Assembly (NCBI GenBank): GCA_024742475.1
Contig: JANSYI010000009.1
Span: 62,001 to 126,000, forward strand
Length of the DNA stretch: 64,000 nucleotides
Source of the DNA: a bacterium
GTDB lineage: Bacteria; Myxococcota_A; Polyangia; Nannocystales; Nannocystaceae
Reading direction: 5' to 3'
The notes below the pieces were generated by a model. That model ran no database searches and had not been told where the DNA came from. It saw only the letters and a program-made list of their open reading frames with translations. This document shows, one piece after another, positions 33,657 to 45,840 of this stretch. The position numbers were made by a program, and so were the translations under genes. The number at the start of each line of letters is the position of its first letter. The stretch's first letter is position 1.

Positions 33657-35024
33657 TCACGACGACACCCCCTCAAAGCCCAGCGCGAGGAGGCAGCGAC
33701 TGACGCGGTTGTTTCGTGGTGGAAATTCGTCCGGCCGCGCGTACCCGACGAGTTCGCCCAGGATGTTCACGCCGAGGTGAGGGAGACGCCACTTCGGGTC
33801 ACGCGTCGCGTCCCAGATCCGGTCCGCGCAGTCGGGACTCTGCTCGTCGCCCCAGAGCACGTAGTCGAGAACCTGGGCAACTCGCTTGCCGTCGGCCGTC
33901 TCGCGGGAGAGCAGGTAGTGCGCGTACAACTCGCATCGCTCTGCCTTGCTGTGGTGCTCGTTGTTCGCGAGCCCGAGGTCGCTGTTCCTGATCTGCCGCG
34001 CATGTTCGCGTGAGGCGTGGCCGCCCCACAGAATCGCCGTCAGCCGCTCGACGTCGAGCTTGGAAAGCTCCTCCCGCGAGAGAAGCCCCCGAAGTCTGCG
34101 AGGCGTGTTGTTGGTCCACTCAGCCCATCCTTCGCCCGCGTCCGCTTCCAGCCAGAAGCGAAACATCTCCTGCACGGCCTGCTCCGTCCGGCCCGTGTTC
34201 GCCCGATGGAGGCGCTCGACCTCCGCGGCGGACTGGCCCGTCCGCCGGATGTTCTGCTGGTACCAATACTCGGTGGCCTGGTCCTGAGCGATGGCGGGGT
34301 GGACGTCGGGCTCCACCCAATCCGGCCAGTCCACCTGTTGGACCTGTTCGGTCAGCTTCCGAAGCAAGGTGAGGGTCTGGTGCCACTCAGCCACGAAGGC
34401 CTTCCGAGCTGCGCCTCCTGGACGGTCTCTCTTCGTAACGTCGATGGGGGCGGCCTGGCCGGGGAGGTTTCGCAGTGCATCCCTCGCCTCGTCGTCGAAC
34501 GCCCGCTTTGCCGCGCGAAGCTCGGCACGGGCATCCGCGAGACGCTCGATGATCGCGATGTGTTCCGTCGAGGCAGGGACACAGCGCTCGCCGATCACCG
34601 CGAACATGGCGCGAAGCTCGTCCACCATGCCGGTCGCCTCCAGCTCGTCCTCGTCCAGCCACATCCCGCATTCGAGGTTTCGGTTCCAACCGTTGTCGGT
34701 CAGGTTCGCTGACCCGATGTAGGCACCGACGCCTTGGAACCAGTAGATCTTGGGATGGTAGAAGTTCGCGGTGAGGAAGAGGCGCCACGAGATCGGCGAC
34801 CCCTGCACGAAGCGCTTCAGGACCGGGAGGGCTGGGAAACAGTCTCCGTCCATGAGCGCGTAGAGCGTCAGCGGTATCTCGCGCGACTTGGCGAGCGCGA
34901 AGATGTCGTCCATCTGCCGGACGTAGGCGACCGCAAGCCGGATGTGCTCAAGTGCCGGACGATCCGCCGCGAGGACGAGGTTCTTGAAGAACTCGCCGTT
35001 GAGGGCATTCCCAATGAGCTTCAT
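33657..35024 (-). CDS. phospholipase D-superfamily (HKD) protein
   Basis: 455 residues from ATG 35024 (MKLIGNALNGEFF). The PLD core appears once: FYHPKIYWFQGVGAYIGSANLTDNGW, with His90, Lys92 and the GSAN turn near 104-107, preceded by AVAYVRQMDDIFALA. Single-HKD proteins act as homodimers, and many are nucleases. The C-terminal 300 residues are charged and helical with no recognised domain. It starts 7 bp after the YgjP-like peptidase gene and belongs to the type I operon. A nuclease effector is the likeliest role but is unproven. Confidence 0.8.
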   Translation of the reverse strand: MKLIGNALNGEFFKNLVLAADRPALEHIRLAVAYVRQMDDIFALAKSREIPLTLYALMDGDCFPALPVLKRFVQGSPISWRLFLTANFYHPKIYWFQGVGAYIGSANLTDNGWNRNLECGMWLDEDELEATGMVDELRAMFAVIGERCVPASTEHIAIIERLADARAELRAAKRAFDDEARDALRNLPGQAAPIDVTKRDRPGGAARKAFVAEWHQTLTLLRKLTEQVQQVDWPDWVEPDVHPAIAQDQATEYWYQQNIRRTGQSAAEVERLHRANTGRTEQAVQEMFRFWLEADAGEGWAEWTNNTPRRLRGLLSREELSKLDVERLTAILWGGHASREHARQIRNSDLGLANNEHHSKAERCELYAHYLLSRETADGKRVAQVLDYVLWGDEQSPDCADRIWDATRDPKWRLPHLGVNILGELVGYARPDEFPPRNNRVSRCLLALGFEGVSS

Positions 35025-35031
35025 CGGCGTC

Positions 35032-35769
35032 CTACCATTCCAGCGTCGGGCCGAGCTTGCGCAGCTCCTCTTTCCGTCGGTCGTAGTCGGGCATCGCCTG
35101 GCCGAGGCGAGCCCAGAACGCCTTGGTGTGGTCGATGTGCAGCAGGTGGACGACCTCGTGGGCGACCACGTAGTCCGCGAGGCGCATGGGGGCCTGGATG
35201 ATCTTCCAGTTGAGCCGGACGGTGCCGGCCTGGTCGCAGCTTCCCCATCGCTTCTGCTGGTCCTTGACGACGAGCTGAGGGGGCTCGACGCCGATCCGGT
35301 TCGCCCAGTAGTCGACTCGGCTTGGGAGCTTTTGGCGCGCGTGCTCGATATACCAGTCACGAAGGGCACGCTCCGCGGAAGCGGACCGGCCTTCGGCGTC
35401 CAGGTCCCGCGACACGGGCACGACGAGGAAGCCGCGGTCGAGCTTGGCTTCGCCGGGAGTGTTGAGCGGCTTCACCTTCAGGCGGTAGTGGCGGCCGAGG
35501 TAGGCGAAGGACTCGCCGCTGACGAACTCGTGGGCATCGGCTCGTAGCTCCGACTCCGCCACCAGCCGGAGGCGGTCGACGATCCACGGTGCCTTGTCGC
35601 GCACGACTTCATCGAGCCGCTCGGCGGTCGCGTTGGCCGGGGCGGTGAGCATGACGCCCTCCACGGGGTCGACGGCGACCGCGACGGTCTGGCGGCGAGC
35701 GCTCCGACGGATGCCGTAGTCGATGGTGGTCCGCCCGAACCGGACCTGGCGCTCCTCTTCGACGTTCAT
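35032..35769 (-). CDS. YgjP/SprT-like (M48 family) metallopeptidase
   Basis: 245 residues. N-terminal domain typical of the YgjP/DUF45 family (YGIRRSARRQTVAVAVDPVEGVMLTAPANAT), then KRWGSCDQAGTVRLNW and the zinc site HEVVHLLHIDHTKAFW with His204, Glu205, His208 and a further His at 211 or 214. The start overlaps the hsdR stop by 4 bp (35766-35769), so the two are translationally coupled. Genes of this family are a recurrent companion of hsdR. Perhaps it processes or removes HsdR or a DNA-bound protein; the role is not established. Confidence 0.9.
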   Translation of the reverse strand: MNVEEERQVRFGRTTIDYGIRRSARRQTVAVAVDPVEGVMLTAPANATAERLDEVVRDKAPWIVDRLRLVAESELRADAHEFVSGESFAYLGRHYRLKVKPLNTPGEAKLDRGFLVVPVSRDLDAEGRSASAERALRDWYIEHARQKLPSRVDYWANRIGVEPPQLVVKDQQKRWGSCDQAGTVRLNWKIIQAPMRLADYVVAHEVVHLLHIDHTKAFWARLGQAMPDYDRRKEELRKLGPTLEW

Positions 35770-38700
35770 GTCGACCGCCTCGCCTTGGCTAGGTCGACGA
35801 GCTTGCCCGCGAGCGCGTCCACGTTGGGCACGCCCGCGGCGCGGAGCTGGCGTTTCACCTTGCGCCGGATCTCGCGTTGGATGTCGTCCTTCTTGTGCCA
35901 GTCCACGAGCTTGGTGAACGGCTCGATAGCATCGTCGATGAGGGAGGCGAGGTCGCGGTTGGCCGAGTAGCCATCGTCGCCGGCGTCCTCGGCTCGCGAC
36001 GGGCGGGCCTGCTCCAGCAGCCCGTAGATCGCGTAGCCGGACTCGCTCAGGTCGAGGTCGTCGGCGGACTCCTTCGCACCGGTGTGCATCTGCTCGATCA
36101 GTCCTTGGAGCAGCGAGAGTTGCTCGGCGGCGTCGATCCGCTTGGCCTTGCGCTCGGTGATGATCTCTTCGAGCCGCTCGCGCAGCGACTGGTAGAAGGC
36201 GGGGTTCTGCTCCAGCTTGACGTGGATCTCGTGCCGGACGGCGTGTTCCATCTCGCTGGCTTTGGCCTCGTTGGACTTGAGGCTGTCGATCTTGGTCTCG
36301 AAGTCCTTCGAGAAGAGCGAGACCTCCTTGACCAGGAGCTGGATCCCATCGGCGACCACGGCCTCCTCGATGAGCTTTCGGACCTTGGCGCCGTACTCGG
36401 AGTAGTCGGGCTTGCCGTCGCGGTAGCGCGCCCTTGAGGCCTGGCGGATCTTGCCGAGCCACCGGGCGTCGTCCACGAACGCGAGCGCCTTCGGGTCGGG
36501 ATAGAGCATGTCGAGGGACTGGGCGAACTTGCGGAACCCTGCCTCGAACTTGTGGCGCACGTCCGCGTCCTCCAGCGCGGCGACGCAGGAGTCGAGGTCG
36601 TTCTTGTTCTTGACGTCGTGGAAGAAGCGCAGAGCGGCCTGGTGGCGCGACTGGAGGCGCGGCAGCTCGTCTGCCTTGGGTTCGAGAGCGCCTTCCACGT
36701 CCTCGGAGGAGAACACTGCGAGGGCATCCTTCAGGGCGTCGGAGACGCCCCAGTAGTCCACGATGAGGCCGTAGGTCTTGGACTCGTCGTACTTGCGGTT
36801 GGTGCGGGCGATGGCCTGGAGCAGGTTGTGCTCGCGTAGCGGCGAGTCGAGGTACATGACCTGCTCGATGGGGGCGTCGAAGCCCGTGAGCAGCATGTCG
36901 CATACGATCAGGATGCTCAGCGGGTCGTCCTTGCGTTTGAACCGCTCGACGAGCTTGTCCTGGTCCTGGCGCTTGAGGTGCCACTTGGCCAGGTGCTCCT
37001 TATCGTTGTGCGCCGCCGAGAAGATGAGCGCCGACTCGGGCCCGTTCAGGTCGTCCAGGGTCTCCTTGTAGGCGACGGCGGCGTCGCGATTCACGGCGAC
37101 GACCTGGGCCTTGAAGCCGTTGGGCTGAATGTACTGGCGGAAGTGTTCGAGGATGTCGAGGCTGATCGCCTTGATGCGGTGGGGGGCGCCGGCGATGGCC
37201 TCTTCGTTGGCGTACTTCTTGCGGATCGCGGCCTTGTCCTCGTCGGACAGGTTCGGGAACATGTGGTCGAAGAGCTTGTCGAGGCTTTGGCCGAGGATCC
37301 GCAACTCGGGCAGCCGGCTCTCGTAGAAGATCGGGACGGTCGCGCCGTCCTGGACGGCCTGCTCGATCGTGTACGTGTCGATGTACGGCCCGAAGGTCTG
37401 AAGGGTGCTCTTGTCCTTCTTGTCGATGGGCGTCCCCGTAAACCCGAAGAAGCAGGCATTGGGCATCGCGTGCCGCATGTTGGCGGCGAGGCCCCGGTAC
37501 TGGCTGCGGTGGGCCTCGTCCACCATCACGACGACGTTCGCGGCGTCGGTGAGAAGCGGGTGCTTCTCGGACGCGACGCGGGTGTCCTTGGTCTGGATGC
37601 CGGACGCGACCTCCTGGAACTTCTGGATCGTGGTGGTGATCGTCTTGCCGGTCGCGTTCCGGAGGAGCTTCCGCAGATCACGGACCGTCTTCGCACGCTC
37701 GGGGTTCGGGAAACCGCAGGCGACGAACGTGTCGGAGATCTGTTTGTCGAGCGCGGTGCGGTCGGTGACGATGACGAGCGTGGGGTTTTCGAGTCTCGGG
37801 TCGCGCCGGAGCTTGAGGGCCAGCCAGAGCATCGTCAGCGACTTGCCCGAGCCCTGGGTGTGCCAGACGACACCGCCGCGGTCGTCGGCCGTCTTCGCCG
37901 CGACCATGCGGTCGATGGCCTTGTTCACCGCGATGAACTGCTTGTAGCGGCAGAGTTTCTTGACCTTCCGCCCGCCCTCGGTGTCGAACACGATGAAGTT
38001 CTTCACCAGGTCGAGGAGGTTCGCGGGCCGCAGGGTGCTGTAGAGCAGCACGTCCTGGGGCGTGGGCTTGCGACCGATCTGTGCTTGGAGAGCCTTGGTC
38101 TCCTTGGGGTAGCCCTCCTTCCACTCGAAGAAGAACCGGCCCGGCGTGCCGACGGTCCCGTAGCACGCCGCCTGGCCGCAGGTGCCGATGACGATCTGCA
38201 CGGTCTCGAAGAGCCTGGGGGCACCTTCACCGCGCCATTCGTCGTCGGCCTCCTGGTAGCGGCGGAGCTGTTTGATCGCCTCCTGTCGCCACTGGTCGCC
38301 TTTCGTGGGTGACTTGCACTCGATCACCACGAGCGGGATGCCGTTGACGAAGCACACGATGTCCGGCTTGACGTGGTGCTTCGTGCCGTGGACCCGGTAC
38401 TGCTTGGTGACGATGAACTCGTTGGCGGAGGGGTCCTCGAAGTTGAAGAACGCGACAGTTTGCCCCTTGCGCCCCTCCCCGAGGTCCTGCTCGATGGACA
38501 TGCCGTAGGTGAGGTGGTTGTAGAGGGCCTGGTTGGCCTCGGTGAGGCTGACCGCGGGCACGTTCACGACCTGCTTGATCACCTTCGCGACGTTCTCAGA
38601 CGACATCCACGGGTTGAGCTTCTTGAGGGCATCGGCGACGCGGCGTTCTAGAATCGCCTCTTTGAGGGTGGACCGCTCCGCTTCGAGCGTCTCGGGATCG

Positions 38701-38789
38701 ACGTAGGTGTACCCGAGGTCTTCGAGGAGGTTCACCGCCGGGGTCTCCGACAGCTTGTCCTCGTTCCAGCCGTAGGCCGTCGGGCTCAT
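35766..38789 (-). CDS. hsdR: type I restriction enzyme HsdR, endonuclease/translocase subunit
   Basis: 1007 residues, normal for HsdR. N-terminal PD-ExK nuclease: Asp143 in KPDIVCF, Glu157-x-Lys159 in VVIECKS. The superfamily-2 motor follows with Walker A GSGKS (313-317), DEAH at 424-427 in VVMVDEAHRSQ, FTGTPIDKKDK, and later motifs ILIVCDMLLTGFDAP and QAIARTNR. All catalytic motifs appear intact. Acts with HsdM and HsdS as an ATP-driven restriction complex. The start overlaps the SIR2 gene by 4 bp (38786-38789) and the end overlaps the YgjP gene by 4 bp. Confidence 0.97.
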   Translation of the reverse strand: MSPTAYGWNEDKLSETPAVNLLEDLGYTYVDPETLEAERSTLKEAILERRVADALKKLNPWMSSENVAKVIKQVVNVPAVSLTEANQALYNHLTYGMSIEQDLGEGRKGQTVAFFNFEDPSANEFIVTKQYRVHGTKHHVKPDIVCFVNGIPLVVIECKSPTKGDQWRQEAIKQLRRYQEADDEWRGEGAPRLFETVQIVIGTCGQAACYGTVGTPGRFFFEWKEGYPKETKALQAQIGRKPTPQDVLLYSTLRPANLLDLVKNFIVFDTEGGRKVKKLCRYKQFIAVNKAIDRMVAAKTADDRGGVVWHTQGSGKSLTMLWLALKLRRDPRLENPTLVIVTDRTALDKQISDTFVACGFPNPERAKTVRDLRKLLRNATGKTITTTIQKFQEVASGIQTKDTRVASEKHPLLTDAANVVVMVDEAHRSQYRGLAANMRHAMPNACFFGFTGTPIDKKDKSTLQTFGPYIDTYTIEQAVQDGATVPIFYESRLPELRILGQSLDKLFDHMFPNLSDEDKAAIRKKYANEEAIAGAPHRIKAISLDILEHFRQYIQPNGFKAQVVAVNRDAAVAYKETLDDLNGPESALIFSAAHNDKEHLAKWHLKRQDQDKLVERFKRKDDPLSILIVCDMLLTGFDAPIEQVMYLDSPLREHNLLQAIARTNRKYDESKTYGLIVDYWGVSDALKDALAVFSSEDVEGALEPKADELPRLQSRHQAALRFFHDVKNKNDLDSCVAALEDADVRHKFEAGFRKFAQSLDMLYPDPKALAFVDDARWLGKIRQASRARYRDGKPDYSEYGAKVRKLIEEAVVADGIQLLVKEVSLFSKDFETKIDSLKSNEAKASEMEHAVRHEIHVKLEQNPAFYQSLRERLEEIITERKAKRIDAAEQLSLLQGLIEQMHTGAKESADDLDLSESGYAIYGLLEQARPSRAEDAGDDGYSANRDLASLIDDAIEPFTKLVDWHKKDDIQREIRRKVKRQLRAAGVPNVDALAGKLVDLAKARRST

Positions 38790-39815
38790 TTGCCTGCCTC
38801 CCCCGCGAGATGTTCCAGGAGCGCGTCCAAGACTTCATGCCGCCCATTCGGATACCAAATCGGAAAGATGTGTCGCTCTTCCAAGAAGCGCTCCCCCACA
38901 GCGCCCGTTCTGTACGGAAGGATGGCGTAGTGCTGGGGGAGATAGCGAGCGTCCTCTCGGTCGACGAGATGTCGGAAGAGGCCGAGAGTGCGATCCGCAC
39001 CGAGACTGCAACCCACGAACAACATCGTCACGGTGGAGAACAACACGCGGAGCCCTCTTGGAATCGGCAGTGCGAAATCGAAGCGGCCATCCCCTCCGTA
39101 TGCACCGTCGTACTCACTCTTCGTCAGCACGCGCGACTCCGCGTTGTCGATGTCACCGTGCAGCTTGAGCAGGGCCGTCTGACCTGAAGCCACACACCGA
39201 CAGAAGTCAGATGACTGATGGCCAAGCAGGACCGGCCGTAGGGATGGGCCGAAAGTGTGCTCCAGGACCGGGTCGAAATTGGTCGTAACCACCGCGCCCG
39301 AGGCGATCTTCGGGAGAGTCCGGACTGCGCCCTGCGGCAGCCCACGAAGCTGGAACGACGATCGATAGCGCTCTCGAAATGCATTCACGCCGAGGCGCTC
39401 AACGACAACCGTCGCGGCGTCCTCGAATCGTCCCTTCCGCATCTCGGATGTTACGACGCGTTTGCATCCTGACTCCGAGGCCAACAGGGCCAGAAAATCC
39501 GACCAACCCGGCATCCCAGAGGGAACTGACATCCCCGCGCCTACGAACGGGACGACGCACCCTCGGCCGACCCGATCTAGAAGATCGGTGAACCGCGCCG
39601 TGTTCCGCTTTCCGACGTTGTTGGGCAGCCCGTCCGTGAGCGACGCCTCAAGTCTTGCATCGATCCAATCGGCTTTTCGCTGGCGGTACGCGTCCAGGTC
39701 GAGATCGAAGAGGGCCCGGGACGGCGAGACGGGCCTGCCGACCAGTTCCAGGAGTGCGCGACGGACATCGGGCGATGCCTCGCCGTCAAACCAATCTTCG
39801 AATCGCTCGTCTCGC

Positions 39816-39823
<8 letters not shown>
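38786..39823 (-). CDS. SIR2-like NAD-binding domain protein inside the type I restriction operon
   Basis: 345 residues. A charged N-terminal region (about 1-75) is followed by a SIR2 domain: VPFVGAGMSVPSGMPGW with the GAG loop at 95-97, VVTTNFDPVLEH with Asn182, and LLKLHGDIDN with catalytic-type His222, then VLFVGCSLGADRTLGLF. These are the residues needed for NAD+ hydrolysis in defence SIR2 proteins. The gene overlaps hsdS by 8 bp and hsdR by 4 bp, so it is tightly co-translated with the restriction enzyme. I infer an abortive-infection effector controlled by, or backing up, the type I complex. Confidence 0.88.
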
Positions 39824-42888
<3,065 letters not shown>

Positions 42889-43023
42889 GAGGGCACTTCG
42901 GGCATCGGAGCGGGCGGATCAGCCCACTCGCATGCGTACCGAATCCTACAATCGCGGCCGCACACCGCGGAAGCGCGATGGAGCCGGCCGCTTGAATCGC
43001 GGTCGTCGGCCGCCGGGCACGGC

Positions 43024-43293
43024 TTACTCCTCCCCGAGGGCTTCGAGCGCCGCACGGTCTTTCTTGCGGCGTGGGTCGAGGAGCAGAACCGCGGGCCGCA
43101 CGTTGAGCGCCTCCGCGATCTTCGCGAGGTTGCCGAGCGAGGGGTTTCGCTTGCCGGACTGGATCTGCGACAGCATCGGCTGCGCGATGCCTGTCTCGGC
43201 CTCCAGATCGACCTGCCGAAGGCCTCGTGCCTCGCGTAGCTCTCGAATGCGGCGCGAGAGCAGCTTCCGCAAGGCGTCTTCGGGAGACGGCAC
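43024..43293 (-). CDS. XRE-family helix-turn-helix regulator
   Basis: 89 residues from GTG 43293. A full Cro/CI-type HTH: LLSRRIRELREARGLRQVDLEAETGIAQPMLSQIQSGKRNPSLGNLAKIAEALNVRPAVLLLD. It lies 135 bp upstream of hsdM on the same strand and is divergent from the membrane protein at 43402, with 108 bp between. It is well placed to act as the controller protein that delays restriction until methylation is established. The longer open frame to 43446 overlaps the divergent gene and is unlikely. Confidence 0.9.
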   Translation of the reverse strand: MPSPEDALRKLLSRRIRELREARGLRQVDLEAETGIAQPMLSQIQSGKRNPSLGNLAKIAEALNVRPAVLLLDPRRKKDRAALEALGEE

Positions 43294-43401
43294 TGCGAAG
43301 ACGGTAGGCAGCCCCGATTGGCCTGGTATTGCACACGGCAATATTGCATGGTGGGATGGAGCGCTTGGAGATCCTTCCAGGCTGGCGATGCGGCGGCCTC
43401 G

Positions 43402-44181
43402 ATGTACCCCCACCAGCAGCACCCACACCCCGGCCCATATCAGCACCCGCAGCCCGCGACGCCGAAGCCCGCCGCCAAGGTCGGGACCATCATCGCCCTC
43501 GTGTTCGGTGGGCTGTTCGCCACCTGCGGGGTTTGCGGCGGAATCGCGAGTCTGACCGATCCCGAGGCCGACCGCACCGCCTCCTCGGCCCCTGCCAACC
43601 GCGCCGGGATCCCGGAGCGACCGCCAGCGAGCGCGGGCGCCTTGACCACGCCGGAGTGCGAAGCGGCGCTTCGGAATGTGGACCGCCTGCTACCGGGCGC
43701 AGGCCAAGGCGCGCCGGCCGGAGCATGTCGCGATGCACCAACCTGGGACGACCCCGAGGAGTGGCGTTGCGCCGCGAAGGCGGAGCGTCTCGCGGAACTC
43801 CAGCTCTGCGGGAGGTACTGGATGACGCTCGTGGCGACGTATATGGACAAGCAGCCCGCGTCGCTAGCCGGCCCGAGCCCGACAGGTGGAGTCGGAGCCG
43901 ATCTCGGGATCGGCAACGCCGGACGGAAGCGCCTGGCGACCGTGGCGAAAGCGTACGGCGTGACCGTGCGCCAGGTGGGCGACAAGGCAGCCAAGGCGTC
44001 CGAGCTGTGCCTCGGCGGCATGGAGGCGGTGGCCAGCAATCCGGCGCTCGCCGTCCGCAAGGTCGAAGGTGCGTTGGAGTTCGCGGCTGGAGTCGCCGGC
44101 AACGAGGCCACTCGCACAGCGATGCCCCTCGATGACCTCTTCGTGGCGTACGTGACGATGGAGTGCCCCGACCCATCGTAG
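43402..44181 (+). CDS. single-span membrane protein of unknown function
   Basis: 259 residues from ATG 43402. A His/Pro/Gln-rich N-terminal tail (MYPHQQHPHPGPYQHPQ) precedes one hydrophobic segment (VGTIIALVFGGLFATCGVCGGIASL, about 27-52) and a Cys-containing exported domain (CEAALRNVDRLLPGAG...CRDAPTWDDPEEWRCAAKAERLAELQLCGRYW). Pro-rich tail plus TM is a common form for phage- or defence-associated membrane proteins. I do not recognise it. Confidence 0.7.
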   Translation: MYPHQQHPHPGPYQHPQPATPKPAAKVGTIIALVFGGLFATCGVCGGIASLTDPEADRTASSAPANRAGIPERPPASAGALTTPECEAALRNVDRLLPGAGQGAPAGACRDAPTWDDPEEWRCAAKAERLAELQLCGRYWMTLVATYMDKQPASLAGPSPTGGVGADLGIGNAGRKRLATVAKAYGVTVRQVGDKAAKASELCLGGMEAVASNPALAVRKVEGALEFAAGVAGNEATRTAMPLDDLFVAYVTMECPDPS

Positions 44182-44188
44182 AGACTCG

Positions 44189-44711
44189 GTGCCCCGGATG
44201 ACGCTCCCCCTTTTCGCCGAGACCCGCTGTTCCCCCATCATCCTGCTCGACCTCAACCACACCCTGGCTGAGAACAGCGCGAGCCGCTTCGCGTTCGCCG
44301 GGAACTACGCGGTCTGGATCACCCAGCACGAGCGCTATCGTCGGTGGCTGGTCGAACTGCTGCGTGAGCGCACCGTCCTCCTGGTGACAGCGCGCCACCG
44401 CCGGTACGAAGCGACGACTCTCGCCCGGATCGCCGAGACCTGCGGTGGCTGGGGGCCGGCGGGGAGCTACTTCCGGAACGGCGACGACACGCCGCCCGCC
44501 TTCAAGGCCCGCGCATTCACGGACGCGATTTCCGTGACCTGGGGAAGTGACCCCGAGGCCTATCTCGCCTTGGAGTCGAACGCAGCGACGCGGCGAGCGT
44601 ACGCACGCCTGGGCGTTCGAGCCGTTCCCGTCCCCCGCGGCCGCGGCCAACTCGGACAATCGCGATCTCTTGCAACTGGCCGACCTCTGGAACAGCAAGC
44701 CCGGTCGGTAG
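44189..44711 (+). pseudogene. HAD-like phosphatase gene with a probable frameshift near its 3' end
   Basis: The frame from GTG 44189 (ATG 44198) starts MTLPLFAETRCSPIILLDLNHTLAENS. DLNHT is a HAD motif I with Asn in place of the second Asp. VTARH (motif II) and ALESNAATRRAYARLG follow. After about 44614 that frame has low GC at third positions and no protein-like sequence, while the +1 frame reads FEPFPSP...SDNRDLLQLADLWNSKPGR with high third-position GC and stops at 44711. So a 1-base shift near 44612-44616 probably separates the true C-terminus. As literally read, the product runs on to 44944. Confidence 0.6.
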
Positions 44712-45047
44712 GCGCGAGTCACCGAAGCGATGGCGCTTCGGCGTCTGCGGTGGCGCTACGGATGGTGCGCGAAGGGGCGCTTCGGCGCCGAGGTTTGCAC
44801 CCGATGGGCGAGGAACCATGGCGAGGCGCGACTCGCATAACGTCGCGTCGTGGCCGTTGGCGGCCGCGAATCCAGGACCTGCGGTTTGGACCCCGGGTCC
44901 AACGTCGACGCGAGTACGGAACCACGGGTGCAAACTCTCCTTGAACGGGCGCGATCCGGATGCGACACAAGGATCGTGCCTTCGCGTCCGCCGAGATCGA
45001 CGAGCGGTCATCGCGGTCGGCGGACAAGCGAGGCGCAGTACCGAGCC

Positions 45048-45707
45048 ATGCTCGACTCTCATCGTGCCGAGCTTGGGCAGCACATGCTCGCCGCTCGTGC
45101 CGCGGGCGTGTCATACAGGACAGCCCTCAAGGCGTTCAAGCAGGGGTTCGGGCCGGGCATGCCTCCCATCGCGGACGTCATCCGTCGTGAACAACGCGAC
45201 GCTCGGGCCCTCCTGTCCGCCGAGGAGCAACGGGAGCAGCAGCGGCAGTCCGACGTCGGCCGGCTGGCGCGAGAGAACGTCGCCGCGCGCGCCGATCAGG
45301 GCCGAGCCGTCAGGATGGCCCGCGTGAACAGCTTGGCCAACCTAGTCATCGCTCAGGACCTCCTCACCGCCGCCATGCCGGTGAGCCACCGAGTTGCGGC
45401 CGCGCTGGAGGACCCAGACTGGAACCCAACGCCCGCCGAGGCAGTGACGCTGCTCCTGGCCTTCGTCGCGATCTCGCGACAGGCGATTGCGAACGCGAAT
45501 CTGGTCGAGGACATGGAGGCGCGGATCCTCGGAGCGGCGGACGTCCCGCCTCCGCCGCAACCGGACATGACCATCGAGGAGGCCGTCCGGACACTCGCCC
45601 AAGGGGAGCGTTCGCTCGAACGGGTTCGTCGTCGGGCTCGGCTTCGCGAGGCAGTTGTACGGCGTGGCGCCCCCTCGGATGCAAGAGATCGTGCGAGTAG
45701 CACGTAG
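45048..45707 (+). CDS. helical protein with N-terminal HTH-like segment, unknown
   Basis: 219 residues from ATG 45048. HTH-like start (LGQHMLAARAAGVSYRTALKAFKQGFG) followed by a long helical, Arg/Glu/Gln-rich region (VIRREQRDARALLSAEEQREQQRQSDV...) and a hydrophobic helix pair (AVTLLLAFVAISRQAIANANLVEDM). Small-terminase-like or regulator-like shape, but no confident family. The open frame extends upstream to 44850 without a good ribosome site. A 17-bp direct repeat begins inside its 3' end. Confidence 0.55.
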   Translation: MLDSHRAELGQHMLAARAAGVSYRTALKAFKQGFGPGMPPIADVIRREQRDARALLSAEEQREQQRQSDVGRLARENVAARADQGRAVRMARVNSLANLVIAQDLLTAAMPVSHRVAAALEDPDWNPTPAEAVTLLLAFVAISRQAIANANLVEDMEARILGAADVPPPPQPDMTIEEAVRTLAQGERSLERVRRRARLREAVVRRGAPSDARDRASST

Positions 45708-45733
45708 CGCCCTCGTCTCGGATGCAAGAGATC
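45674..45733. repeat. 17-bp direct repeat, two copies 43 bp apart
   Basis: CTCGGATGCAAGAGATC occurs at 45674-45690 and 45717-45733. The first copy lies inside the end of the gene at 45048 and the second just after it, 108 bp before the convergent gene at 45841. It may be a short duplication or a pair of protein-binding iterons. Confidence 0.7.
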
Positions 45734-45840
45734 ACGCCGGTACGCGTAGACATGACCAGGTGCGAGTCGATCTCGGCTTAGGGCGGCCGGCTACGGCTAG
45801 GCGGGCGGAGCTTCTGCTCGCGACTGACGACGACAACGCC

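Noticed and set aside
43294..43446. Longer N-terminus for the XRE regulator
   Set aside because: Would overlap the divergent membrane-protein gene; GTG 43293 begins 8 codons before the HTH domain.
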